This document shows, in pieces, positions 16,341 through 24,478 of a stretch of DNA of 64,000 nucleotides. The stretch covers positions 1 to 64,000 of the forward strand of contig NZ_JBLXDO010000015.1 of NCBI RefSeq assembly GCF_048263965.1. Direction: 5' to 3'. Numbering within the stretch: the first letter of the stretch is position 1; each line of letters starts with the position of its first letter. The notes beneath the pieces were generated by a model. It was not told where the DNA came from, did not search any database, and saw only the letters and a program-made list of their open reading frames with translations. The position numbers and the translations under genes are program-made. This DNA comes from Ferrimonas sp048263965. Lineage in GTDB: Bacteria > Pseudomonadota > Gammaproteobacteria > Enterobacterales > Shewanellaceae.

Positions 16341-16900
16341 GCGTGGCCAATCTCCCCGGAAAGTTGCCAGGCGTCGATGCCCAGGGCCCGGGTGGCAGCG
16401 GCCCAGCGCTCCTTGTGGGGCACTTCAAACAGCAGCTCAGGAGTGGCAGGAATGGTCAGCCAGGATCCCTCTAGGATCTCCTGTTCCAGCTGGCCTGCTT
16501 CCCAGCCGGCGTAGCCCAGGGCCACCAGGTAGTGGTCCGGAGCCTGGCCCTGGCCCAGGCTGTCGAGGACATCCTTGGAACAGGTGACGGTCAGTTCGTC
16601 ATTGATGCGGCGGCTGTTGGCGAAGTTGCGTTCGCTGCTGTGGAGCACGAAGCCGCGATCCGGCGTCACCGGCCCGCCAAGCAGGACCTGATTGGCCAGG
16701 CTTGCGGGCAGGACAAACCCCTCCTCCTGCAGCTCCATCTTTCGCAGCAGTTCGTCCAGCGCCAGCCCAATGGGGTGGTTGATGATCAGCCCCATGGCCC
16801 CCTCTTCGTCGTGTTCACAGAGGTAGGTAACCGAGCGTTTGAACACCTTGTCCTGCAGTGAGGGCATGGCGATCAACAGGTGATCTTTCAGGCTTTGCAT
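16337..16900 (-). CDS. yqgE: UPF0301 protein YqgE/AlgH
   Basis: A 187-residue member of the YqgE/AlgH family: MQSLKDHLLIAMPSLQDKVF at the N-terminus, YLCEHDEEGAMGLIINHPIG in the core, and GYAGWEAGQLEQEI downstream. The biochemical role is unsettled; in Pseudomonas AlgH affects alginate regulation. It is co-directional and overlapping with ruvX. Confidence 0.93.
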   Translation of the reverse strand: MQSLKDHLLIAMPSLQDKVFKRSVTYLCEHDEEGAMGLIINHPIGLALDELLRKMELQEEGFVLPASLANQVLLGGPVTPDRGFVLHSSERNFANSRRINDELTVTCSKDVLDSLGQGQAPDHYLVALGYAGWEAGQLEQEILEGSWLTIPATPELLFEVPHKERWAAATRALGIDAWQLSGEIGHA

Positions 16901-16910
16901 GGGTAACTCC

Positions 16911-17240
16911 TTAACCTCCAGCCAGTTTGACCTTGAAGCCCTGTTGCTCCAAAAGCTGCTTCAGCTGGTCCCTCTTGTCGCCTTGGATCTCGATGTCGAA
17001 CTCCTTGACGGCACCGCCGACGCCCATCTTTTTCTTCAGGGTGGCGGCCAGCTTCTTGAGCTTCTTATCCTCTAAGCCTAGCCCCTTCACCACCATCATT
17101 CCTTTGCCTTTTCGGCCCTTTCTATCCAGGTGGATGCGAACCCAACCATCGCCTTGAGGAGGCTGGGGTTTTGTCTCTTCCTGGGTAATGCGCCCCTGGT
17201 CGGTGCTATATACCAGTTGCGAGTCTTGATTAGAGATCAT
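16911..17240 (-). CDS. yciH: SUI1/eIF1-family protein YciH
   Basis: A 109-residue protein with the SUI1 fold of translation initiation factor eIF1. The basic central motif RKGRKGKGMMVVKGLGLE (about 41-58) and the C-terminal VGGAVKEFDIEIQGD match YciH. E. coli YciH is reported to influence start selection and stress translation. It lies 10 nt upstream of yqgE and may be co-transcribed. Confidence 0.92.
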   Translation of the reverse strand: MISNQDSQLVYSTDQGRITQEETKPQPPQGDGWVRIHLDRKGRKGKGMMVVKGLGLEDKKLKKLAATLKKKMGVGGAVKEFDIEIQGDKRDQLKQLLEQQGFKVKLAGG

Positions 17241-17311
17241 ATCTTGCGGCTTATCAGGTATGGGCCTGTCAGTTTACCAAAATCACAGAAGAAAAAGGAA
17301 AATCCGCGCCG

Positions 17312-18073
17312 ATGTCCCTCTTCAATCGACTGCTTTCCTCCATGGGCATGGGCTCTTGCGAGGTGGATACCCTGCTGAGTTCCGACAGTTTCTCGCCCGG
17401 TCAGCGGGTGGCCGCCCGAGTGCTGGCCAAGGGGGGCTCCATAGGTCAGCACATCCATGGAGTCTACTTCTCACTTCACTGCCGCTATCAGCAGAGGGAG
17501 GATGGCCATGTGCAGACCCAGGAGGTAGAGCTGGCGCATTTTCAGCTGCCTGTGGCGATGACCGTCGGTGCCCGGGAGGAGCTGGAGATCCCCATAGAGT
17601 TTCAGTTGCCGGAGTTCACTCCCCTGACTCTGGGCGACACCGAGGTGTGGCTCTCTACCGGCCTGGATATCCGTCAGGCCCGCGACCCCAGCGATAAGGA
17701 TCTGTTTCAGGTGGTGCCCCAGCCTCTGGTCGCGGAGTTGTTGGTGGCTATCACCCGGCTGGGCTTTATCCAGGATCTGGTGCACACCGAAGCGGTCTCC
17801 TCCATGGCCAGGGTGACGGCGCCTTACCTGCAGATGTTCCATTACAGTGTGGGCGAGGGGCCCTTCAAAGGGCGGATTGAGGAGATGGAGCTGGCGGTGG
17901 TCCCGGCAGAGGGGGGACTCTACCTGCATGCGGAGGTGACCCGCACCGGGCGGGGGATGGCGGCGGCAGTGAGTCGTATTCTGGAGGAGAGCGGAGACCG
18001 GCAGCGCCGCAGGCTCACCCCGGAACTGGTGGAGAACCTGCAGCAGTACATCGAGCAGTTGCTGGTCGACTGA
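17312..18073 (+). CDS. Spo0M-family arrestin-like protein
   Basis: A 253-residue SpoOM-domain protein. The N-terminal MSLFNRLLSSMGMGSCEVDT and the motif VYFSLHCRYQ are typical of the family, whose fold resembles mammalian arrestins. In Bacillus it influences sporulation; in non-sporulating bacteria the role is unknown. No signal peptide, so cytosolic. RBS AGGAAAA is somewhat far from the ATG. It is monocistronic and divergent from yciH. Confidence 0.82.
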   Translation: MSLFNRLLSSMGMGSCEVDTLLSSDSFSPGQRVAARVLAKGGSIGQHIHGVYFSLHCRYQQREDGHVQTQEVELAHFQLPVAMTVGAREELEIPIEFQLPEFTPLTLGDTEVWLSTGLDIRQARDPSDKDLFQVVPQPLVAELLVAITRLGFIQDLVHTEAVSSMARVTAPYLQMFHYSVGEGPFKGRIEEMELAVVPAEGGLYLHAEVTRTGRGMAAAVSRILEESGDRQRRRLTPELVENLQQYIEQLLVD

Positions 18074-18131
18074 CACTGGAGTGTGCCGAGCCCTGATGTT
18101 GGTTGAATTAGCCTGTCAGGCGCTCTGGTCG

Positions 18132-18671
18132 TCAGCGATCGATCTTGGTGAACTTGGAACCCTCAAAGGTGAGGTTATACATCAGCCCCTTGTTGGAAAA
18201 GATGAACCCGATGATGGGCTGCCTCAGGGTATTGCTGTCGAAGGTGCCGCCCGCCCCCAGGGTAGCCAGAGCCACGGAGCCGTCCACGCCGGCCTTCCAG
18301 CCCTGGCTGTTGCGGAAGTTGTCCAGGGCCTCTGAGGTCATAAACAGCACCACCTGGCTCTTTACCTGGGCGCCGACCTGCAGGCCGAACGAGGCCGCCG
18401 CAGTGGCGTAATAATCTGCCGGGGCCCCATTGATCAGCAGTGCCCCTTCGCCATATTCGCCGCCGATGCCGAACCCTGCCTTGTACACCTCAGGCAGTAC
18501 CAGTACGCCCCTCGCTTTGGCCACCAGTTCCTTCGCCGCTGGCGTCTCCTTGTAGAGTTGCTGCAGGGCGCCTTTGACCTTGGCGTCGATCTCGGTTTTT
18601 GAGGCGGCCTGGGCACCAAATCCAAGCATCATGGTCATCAGTGCGAACAGCCATATCTTCAGCGCTCTCAT
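18132..18671 (-). CDS. Secreted SYLF-domain (YSC84-like) lipid-binding protein
   Basis: A 179-residue protein with a Sec signal peptide (MRALKIWLFALMTMMLGFGAQA). The SYLF domain covers the rest: KARGVLVLPEVYKAGFGIGG, FGLQVGAQVKSQVVLFM and ALATLGAGG are family hallmarks. Eukaryotic relatives bind phosphoinositides; the bacterial periplasmic ones are of unknown function. It is divergent from the DUF4136 lipoprotein, with 217 bp between them. Confidence 0.87.
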   Translation of the reverse strand: MRALKIWLFALMTMMLGFGAQAASKTEIDAKVKGALQQLYKETPAAKELVAKARGVLVLPEVYKAGFGIGGEYGEGALLINGAPADYYATAAASFGLQVGAQVKSQVVLFMTSEALDNFRNSQGWKAGVDGSVALATLGAGGTFDSNTLRQPIIGFIFSNKGLMYNLTFEGSKFTKIDR

Positions 18672-18888
18672 TCTCTGTTACTCCTAAGGGCAATGATCCG
18701 GGTGTTATCCCAATAAGTTGTTAAAAAGTATAGACAACTAATTGGGTTTTTGGGGACATCCGGGGAAAGGCTCTAGAGTGGCAGCCCCTTGCTGAACCCC
18801 GGCTGGCTGAGAGGTCGGAAGGGCTTTAGGGAACCTGAATCCCTGTGTTAAGGTCATAAACAGTGTATTAACGGATAGGGATCCCAAC

Positions 18889-19458
18889 ATGTTGAAGCGC
18901 GCGTTTCTTTGGATTGGCATTTTGGCGCTGGCGGGCTGCAGCTCGGTCAGTACCGAGTACGACTACGACGAGAAGGTGGCGTTCGATGGCTTCACCAAGT
19001 GGGCCTGGGTGGAAGCCACCCCGGACAGCGGATCTGCCAAATACCAGATGGACGGGCTCAACGATCGCCGCATTCGCGATGCTCTCACCTCCCAGCTGAC
19101 CAATGCTGGTTTGTCTCAGGTGCCTGCCAGTGATGCCCAGGTACTGGTGAACTATCTGACTCAGGTCGAGAAGAAGATCGACGTCGACACCTTCTACACC
19201 AGCTTTGGCTACTATCCCTACTACCACAGTCGCCATGGCTATTGGGGTACGGGTGTTCAGGCGGACACCCGGGTTCGGGAATACAAGGAGGGCACCCTGA
19301 TTGTCGATATTATCGATGCCAACACCAAGCAGTTGCTGTGGCGTGGCAGCGGCACCGACACCCTGAAGAAGAACCTGACGCCGGAGAAGCGCACCGAGCA
19401 GGTTCAGAAGGTGGTTGCCGCCATTTTTGAAGGCTACCCCCCAGGCAAAGAGAAGTGA
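18889..19458 (+). CDS. DUF4136-family lipoprotein
   Basis: A 189-residue predicted outer-membrane lipoprotein. The lipobox LAGC follows a hydrophobic signal (MLKRAFLWIGILALAGC, Cys17). The mature part fits DUF4136: FDGFTKWAWVEAT near the start, IRDALTSQLTNAGL in the middle and VRKVVAAIFEGYPPG-like C-terminus (QKVVAAIFEGYPP). Function unknown. RBS AGGGAT precedes ATG 18889. A strong terminator follows. Confidence 0.87.
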   Translation: MLKRAFLWIGILALAGCSSVSTEYDYDEKVAFDGFTKWAWVEATPDSGSAKYQMDGLNDRRIRDALTSQLTNAGLSQVPASDAQVLVNYLTQVEKKIDVDTFYTSFGYYPYYHSRHGYWGTGVQADTRVREYKEGTLIVDIIDANTKQLLWRGSGTDTLKKNLTPEKRTEQVQKVVAAIFEGYPPGKEK

Positions 19459-19464
19459 ATCACC

Positions 19465-19494
19465 CAGGCCGACTTGAAAGTCGGCCTGTTTTTT
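19465..19494 (+). terminator. Terminator after DUF4136 gene
   Basis: CAGGCCGACTT/AAGTCGGCCTG, 11-bp perfect stem with a 2-nt loop, followed by six T. Confidence 0.92.
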
Positions 19495-19540
19495 GCTCTG
19501 AATACAGAACCAGACTTTGGCCATTGAACAAGGAGATGGG

Positions 19541-20146
19541 ATGAATCCAGAAGTCGAACAGGTGCTGTTTTTCTGGTTCGGAGAGCTGCAGCAGGGCTTG
19601 CCTAAAGAGCCGAAAGGCAAGCTGTGGTTTGGCGCCGGAGAGGTGATCGACGAGGAGATCCGGGTTCACTTTGGTGAGCTTCATCAGCGGGCCCTGGCCG
19701 GGGAGCTGGAGGAGTGGGCCGAGCAGCCCAGGGGGCGCCTGGCTCTGATCATCGTCCTGGACCAGTTCAGCCGCAACCTCTATCGGGGCCGGGCCGAGGC
19801 CTTCTCCGGGGACGCCAAAGCGGTGACACTCTGCCGGGAAGGGATCGCCGCTGGCATGGATGGCGAGCTCAGTCTGTCGGAGAAGCAGTTCTTCTATATG
19901 CCGCTGCAGCACTCCGAATCCCTGGAAGACCAGCGCCTCGGGGTGAAGATGTTGACCGATTTGAGCCAGGGGCTGACCGACAGGGCACTCACCGAAGCCG
20001 AAGGCACCCTGAAGTTTCAGCAGCTTCATCTGGAGATCATCGAGCGTTTTGGCCGCTTTCCCCACCGGAATCAGGTATTGGGGCGGCAAAACAGTGCCGC
20101 AGAGGCCCTCTACCTTGCCGATGGCGCCCCCAGGTTTGGTCAGTAA
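19541..20146 (+). CDS. DUF924 family protein
   Basis: A 201-residue all-helical, TPR-like cytosolic protein of the DUF924 family. The signature VLFFWFGELQ lies at the N-terminus, and LIIVLDQFSRNLYRGRAEAF (about 65-85) and FGRFPHRNQVLGR near the end are diagnostic. Function is not established. ATG 19541 is preferred over an upstream TTG (19517) because AGGAG precedes it by 7 nt. Confidence 0.88.
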   Translation: MNPEVEQVLFFWFGELQQGLPKEPKGKLWFGAGEVIDEEIRVHFGELHQRALAGELEEWAEQPRGRLALIIVLDQFSRNLYRGRAEAFSGDAKAVTLCREGIAAGMDGELSLSEKQFFYMPLQHSESLEDQRLGVKMLTDLSQGLTDRALTEAEGTLKFQQLHLEIIERFGRFPHRNQVLGRQNSAAEALYLADGAPRFGQ

Positions 20147-20171
20147 CTCCAGTTTCAGTTAGTGGATTGCT

Positions 20172-20768
20172 ATGTGTGGCCGCTTTTTTCAGGCTTGTGA
20201 CGGTTATGACACCAGAGATCAACTGGGGATGGATGGGGGCACCTTTGCACTGGTGCCCCAAGAGCAGATTCGTCCCACCCAACTGGTGTCGGCGGTGTTG
20301 GAGCTCGATGGCCAGCTCAGCCTGAGGCAGTTCCAGTGGGGCCTGCCCCATCCCGGGCTGTCCAGACCGGTCATCAATGCCCGTAGCGAGACCCTGGCGG
20401 AAAAGCCGATGTTTCGCCAGGCGCTTGCTCACAGGCGTTGTCTGATCCCCGCCTCAGGCTGGTTTGAGTGGCGCAAGGAGGGGAGTGGCAAACAGGCATA
20501 CCGCTTCTCTGCGCCTGGTCCTGCGCCACTGTTCAGCTTTGCCGGGCTCTGGTGGCCTCCAGCGGAATCCTTGCCCAACGGCGCCGTGGTGCTGGTGACT
20601 CAAGCGGCCTCGCCCAATCTCTCCGAATACCATCACAGGATGCCTGTGGCCCTATTGGGAGCACCGGCCAGAGCCTGGTTACAAACAGGCGAGCTCGGTG
20701 GTGGGCTCTCCCTCTTTGACGTATCCGCTCATCCCGGCGGTGGCCCCGCCCAAGGACAGCTGTTTTAA
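20172..20768 (+). CDS. SRAP-domain DNA-protein crosslink protein (YedK/HMCES family)
   Basis: A 198-residue SRAP protein. Cys2 (MCGRFFQ) is the catalytic nucleophile that in this family links covalently to abasic sites in single-stranded DNA. NARSET (about 69), PASGWFEWR (about 94-102, catalytic Glu) and HHRMPVAL (catalytic His) are all present, so the enzyme looks intact. It follows the DUF924 gene by 25 nt. No SOS box is visible upstream. Confidence 0.93.
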   Translation: MCGRFFQACDGYDTRDQLGMDGGTFALVPQEQIRPTQLVSAVLELDGQLSLRQFQWGLPHPGLSRPVINARSETLAEKPMFRQALAHRRCLIPASGWFEWRKEGSGKQAYRFSAPGPAPLFSFAGLWWPPAESLPNGAVVLVTQAASPNLSEYHHRMPVALLGAPARAWLQTGELGGGLSLFDVSAHPGGGPAQGQLF

Positions 20769-20821
20769 CCTGCCTTTTGCGTCAGCTTGGTCTATCTTTG
20801 AGGTGGAGCCAGGAGCGAGAT

Positions 20822-21334
20822 ATGACTTTCTTTATCAGATGTTTGTGCTGTACCTTGGTGTTGTCGGCCCCGGTTGTTGCCGGGGACAGAGACGGGGATG
20901 GGGTACCTGACAGCAAGGACGCCTGCCCCAGGACTTCTGCCACTGTGGCCAGCGGCAATGGTTGCCCGGCCCAAGCGGCTCAGGAGGCGCGCACTGTGGT
21001 GCTACTGTTTGACAGCGGCTCGTCGGTGGTGCGCCAGGACCAGCTCAAGAAGCTCCAGCCCTGGATGACCAAGTGGCAGGGGCATCAACTGGTGGTCAAG
21101 GGACACGCCGATGAGCGTGGTGGCACCGGTACCAACCAGACCCTCTCCCTGGCCCGGGCAGAAGCGGTTGCCGACGTACTGGAACTGAATTTTGGCGTTG
21201 ATCGCCGATCGCTTTCCCTCCACGCACTGGGGGAGAGCGAACCACTGAAGGAAAATGACCAGGGACTGGCTGCCAACCGACGTGTGGAGGTGGTGGCCCA
21301 GCCCGTAACCCTAAAACTGATTAAGGGAGACTAG
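20822..21334 (+). CDS. OmpA-family protein with thrombospondin type-3 repeat
   Basis: A 170-residue secreted protein. A signal peptide (MTFFIRCLCCTLVLSAPVVAG) is followed at once by a single calcium-binding type-3 repeat, DRDGDGVPDSKDACP. An OmpA C-terminal peptidoglycan-binding domain follows (VVLLFDSGSSVV ... VVKGHADERGGTGTNQTLSL ... AANRRVEVV). There is no beta-barrel, so it is a short periplasmic anchor protein. ATG 20822 is chosen for AGGAG at 20810-20814 and for the signal peptide. mscS follows 5 nt later, suggesting an operon. Confidence 0.88.
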   Translation: MTFFIRCLCCTLVLSAPVVAGDRDGDGVPDSKDACPRTSATVASGNGCPAQAAQEARTVVLLFDSGSSVVRQDQLKKLQPWMTKWQGHQLVVKGHADERGGTGTNQTLSLARAEAVADVLELNFGVDRRSLSLHALGESEPLKENDQGLAANRRVEVVAQPVTLKLIKGD

Positions 21335-21339
21335 GGAAC

Positions 21340-22173
21340 ATGGAAGCATGGATGGAGCAGTTGCCTGAGCTGGCGATGGCCTATGGAATAAATATCGTAT
21401 TTGCCCTGGTGATCTTCATTGTGGGTCGCTGGATCAGCAAGTTGGTGCGCAAGCTTGTGGAAGCGGTGATGACCCGGCGCAACGTGGAGAAGACCGCGGT
21501 CAGCTTCGTCGGGGCCCTGGTGTCAGTCATGATCATGGCAGTGACCCTGGTGGTGGTCCTGGCTCAGCTAGGGGTGCAGACCGCCTCTCTGATTGCTGTG
21601 TTGGGTGCCGCGGGCCTGGCGGTGGGTCTGGCGCTGCAGGGCTCCTTGTCCAACTTTGCCGCGGGGGTGCTGCTGGTGGTGTTCCGCCCCTGTAAGGCCG
21701 GCGACTATGTGGAAGCCGCCGGTGTGGCCGGTGTGGTTGAAGAGATCTCCATCTTCTCCACCACCCTGGTGACCCCGGATAACAAGAAGATCATCGCCCC
21801 CAATGCGGCGGTGATGAGCAGCGTCATCGTCAACTACAGTGCCAAGGACACCCGGCGGGTGGATCTGGTGATTGGCGTCTCCTATGATGCGGATCTGCGT
21901 CAGACCCGGGAAGTGCTCACCAAAACCGTCAACGCCTGCCAGTATGTGCTGGATGATCCGGCCCCAACCATTGAGGTGTCTGAGCTGGCGGACTCCAGTG
22001 TGAACTTCGTGGTCCGCCCCTGGGTGAAGGGCGCAGACTACTGGGACGCCTACTTCCAGCTGATGGCCAACATCAAGGTTGCCTTGGATGAGGCTGGTAT
22101 TGGCATCCCCTATCCACAGCTGGATCTGCACGTTCAGCAGTTGCCTGCGCGGTCACCGGCAGATCATCAATAA
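21340..22173 (+). CDS. mscS: Small-conductance mechanosensitive channel
   Basis: A 277-residue MscS (E. coli 286). Three N-terminal transmembrane helices end in the pore helix AAGLAVGLALQGSLSNFAAG (about 89-108). The beta domain FRPCKAGDYVEAAGVAGVV and the C-terminal alpha/beta cage (PTIEVSELADSSVNFVVRPW) follow. It opens under membrane tension to release solutes after hypoosmotic shock. It is linked to the OmpA-like gene, 5 nt upstream. Confidence 0.94.
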   Translation: MEAWMEQLPELAMAYGINIVFALVIFIVGRWISKLVRKLVEAVMTRRNVEKTAVSFVGALVSVMIMAVTLVVVLAQLGVQTASLIAVLGAAGLAVGLALQGSLSNFAAGVLLVVFRPCKAGDYVEAAGVAGVVEEISIFSTTLVTPDNKKIIAPNAAVMSSVIVNYSAKDTRRVDLVIGVSYDADLRQTREVLTKTVNACQYVLDDPAPTIEVSELADSSVNFVVRPWVKGADYWDAYFQLMANIKVALDEAGIGIPYPQLDLHVQQLPARSPADHQ

Positions 22174-22205
22174 TCCTGTGTCCTGAAGAGGCTTGGGAAG
22201 AGGGA

Positions 22206-22231
22206 AAACGGGTCGCGATGGCGACCCGTTT
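22206..22231 (+). terminator. Terminator after mscS
   Basis: AAACGGGTCGC/GCGACCCGTTT, 11-bp stem with loop GATG, 32 nt past the mscS stop. Confidence 0.85.
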
Positions 22232-22317
22232 CACGTTTGTTGGGGGCGGTGTGATCTCTGCCCATTTGGGCGCGCCTTAGGTACAATGGCGCCAAGCAAC
22301 CACTACAGGACCCGCAA

Positions 22318-22689
22318 ATGCTGTTGAAAATTGTACGTGAAGGCCTGGGACGCACCATCGCCCTGGGTGATGTTCTGACCCGCCCAAGACCGGTTAAACG
22401 TCCTCCTGAAGAGCAGGCCAGAGTCGCCAAAGAGGTACAGAGCCTGTCCCTCTATCAGTTTTATGCCTGCCCCTTCTGCATTAAGGTTCGTCGTGCGATG
22501 CATCGGCTGAACCTGCCCATCGAGACTCGGGATGTGAATCGTCATCCGGTATACCGGGCGGATCTGGAGCAGAACGCCGGCAAGGTGATGGTGCCCTGTC
22601 TGCGCATCGATGGCGATGATGGCAGCCAGTGGATGCTGGAGTCCGGAAACATCATCGCCTATCTGGACAAGCGATACGGCAGTGCCTGA
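22318..22689 (+). CDS. Glutaredoxin-like protein with CPFC motif
   Basis: A 123-residue protein with an N-terminal ~44-residue extension and a thioredoxin-fold glutaredoxin/GST-N domain. The active site is Cys51-Pro-Phe-Cys54 in LYQFYACPFCIKVRRAMHRL. The cis-Pro region is KVMVPCLRIDGDDG, followed by WMLESGNIIAYLDKRYG, which resembles the glutathione S-transferase N-domain. It probably reduces disulfides with glutathione; the substrate is unknown. The amphipathic extension may contact a membrane or a partner. Confidence 0.85.
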   Translation: MLLKIVREGLGRTIALGDVLTRPRPVKRPPEEQARVAKEVQSLSLYQFYACPFCIKVRRAMHRLNLPIETRDVNRHPVYRADLEQNAGKVMVPCLRIDGDDGSQWMLESGNIIAYLDKRYGSA

Positions 22690-22752
22690 TAGTCCTTTTC
22701 TGACCCGGGGGCTTTGGCTACAATGGCCGCTTTTTTGCGCTCCTGGGTTTTC

Positions 22753-23943
22753 ATGAATCATCATCAAAGGTTTCATCGGCTCACTGAACTGCTGCAGGCC
22801 ACTCGCCATTGGTGGCAGTTTGTTCCCTTTGAACAACTGAGTTTGCCCTGGCTGGAGTCCGCGCCAGACCTGTGTGCCTGGTTGGATAACCAGCCCGATG
22901 AGACCCTGGTGGCGCTGCGCCAGGACGCACCGACGCTGCAGTCTCTGCTCTCCCCCTATCTGCCCTTCGTGTCTGAGCTCAGCTCACTGGCCTCTTTGGC
23001 GTCCAGCGAGGGGCGTGAGATTTGCTATCCCTCTCGCCTGGACACCGGTGTGCCCGGGCGAAAATGGCAGCAGATCACCGCTTTTGCTTCCACCTTGCAG
23101 GCCCAGGATCTGCCCTGGTTGGAGTGGTGTGCGGGCAAGGGGCACCTGGGGCGGGTTCTGGCGGCGTCCAGCGGTCATGAGGTGATCAGCCTGGAGTGGC
23201 AGCAGAGGTTGTGCGATGAGGGGGAGGCGCTGGCCTCCAGAAGCGGTCAGCCGCAGCGCTTTGTTCAGGGGGATGCCCTGACGGCGGAGGCCGCATCCTT
23301 GCTGTCTGCCGATCAGCATGCGGTGGCCCTGCACGCCTGTGGTGAGCTTCACCTGTCCCTGATGCGTCATGGCGCAGAACGTCGCACCCGATCCATCTCC
23401 CTGTCACCCTGCTGTTATCACCTGATCCCTCAGGACAGCTACCAGCCTCAATCCCGGGCGGCTCAGGCAACGGGTCTGAGCTTGAGCAAGATGGATCTGA
23501 AGCTGCCCCTGCAGGAGACGGTCACCGCCCCGCCCCAGGTGCGCCGGCGCCGCGGGTTGGAGTTGAGTTACCGGCTTGGGTTTGATTCCCTTCAACGCAA
23601 TCAGCGAGGTGGGGGGTACCAGCCTCTGCCAACGGTGCCTAAGGCGGTGCTGGACCAGGGATTTGAGGCTTTCTGCCACTGGGCTTGTGAGCGCAAGGGG
23701 CTGCAGCTGGATTTGACTCAGGCCGGTGATTTTCTCGCAACCGGCGAGGACAGGGTCACTCTGGTGGAGCAGATGGAGACAGTGCGTCAGCTGTTTCGTC
23801 GCCCCCTGGAGATCTGGCTGGCCTTGGACAGGGTGCTGTTTCTAGAGGAGCAGGGGTATGAGGTGTCTCTCACCGAGTTCTGTGAACGCAGTGCCACCCC
23901 GAGAAACCTGCTGCTTCAGGCGACTCTGGATCGGGCTATTTGA
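22753..23943 (+). CDS. SAM-dependent methyltransferase (METTL25/PF13679-like)
   Basis: A protein of about 396 residues with a class I methyltransferase core. The SAM motif is WLEWCAGKGHLGRVLAAS, then HEVISLEWQQRLCDEGEAL, VALHACGELHLSLM and the motif SLSPCCYHLIP. The GKGHLGR / HACG / SPCCYH trio is typical of the Methyltransf_32 family. The target is unknown. ATG 22753 is chosen by the domain start; ATG 22723 in frame is possible and neither has a strong RBS. The 3' end overlaps the convergent zinc-ribbon gene by 8 bp. Confidence 0.78.
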   Translation: MNHHQRFHRLTELLQATRHWWQFVPFEQLSLPWLESAPDLCAWLDNQPDETLVALRQDAPTLQSLLSPYLPFVSELSSLASLASSEGREICYPSRLDTGVPGRKWQQITAFASTLQAQDLPWLEWCAGKGHLGRVLAASSGHEVISLEWQQRLCDEGEALASRSGQPQRFVQGDALTAEAASLLSADQHAVALHACGELHLSLMRHGAERRTRSISLSPCCYHLIPQDSYQPQSRAAQATGLSLSKMDLKLPLQETVTAPPQVRRRRGLELSYRLGFDSLQRNQRGGGYQPLPTVPKAVLDQGFEAFCHWACERKGLQLDLTQAGDFLATGEDRVTLVEQMETVRQLFRRPLEIWLALDRVLFLEEQGYEVSLTEFCERSATPRNLLLQATLDRAI

Positions 23944-24187
23944 CCCTCACCTTGCCCCCCACCATCTTCAGGGCGGGTACCCCACGAATCAGGGTCTGAC
24001 GGCCAAACTGGCTGCCGCAGCCGGGGCAGATTCCCGGCTGCTGGGTATGATCTTCGGTAATCCGTTCGATAAAGCACTTCACCAGGGCACCATTTCCCCC
24101 TTTTCGATAACGCAGCAGTTGGGTTCGGCAGCGGCTGCAGCTTATCTGAACTGAACGGTCCGGGAGTTTGCTATTGGGTCTGGCCAT
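23936..24187 (-). CDS. Small zinc-ribbon protein
   Basis: An 83-residue basic protein with two Cys pairs (CSRC at about 17-20 and CPGCG near residue 54) that should bind one zinc as a ribbon. It starts MARPNSKLPDRSVQISCSRC. A plausible role is nucleic acid or ribosome contact, but the sequence gives no specific function. It overlaps the 3' end of the convergent methyltransferase gene by 8 bp. Confidence 0.7.
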   Translation of the reverse strand: MARPNSKLPDRSVQISCSRCRTQLLRYRKGGNGALVKCFIERITEDHTQQPGICPGCGSQFGRQTLIRGVPALKMVGGKVRVK

Positions 24188-24478
24188 GGAGTCCGCGAGC
24201 TAGCTGAACGAAGAATCAGTGTATCCCAGAGGCGGGCGCGGTACGAAGAGGAAAATCGCCTTGCATTTCTGACGGCTCTGCTAATCTTGTTGATATACCG
24301 AGCGGGCAGTTCGGTTTTTTTAGGCTTGGCGGGAGTGCCAGGTCATCAGCGCAGAGAATCACAAGGATGTGGCGTATGTTGCACAGAAATATCCCCTCAG
24401 GGCGGATGGCGATGCCTGCCCCCGCTTCCCTTCCTTCAGAACACGCAGTGACGGGTCGCCCCGGACGGGGAGGTTCCC

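Noticed and set aside
24190..24478. c-di-GMP (GEMM) riboswitch upstream of the chemoreceptor gene
   Set aside because: Some fragments look similar, but the conserved AAAGGCAAACC core and paired helices are absent.
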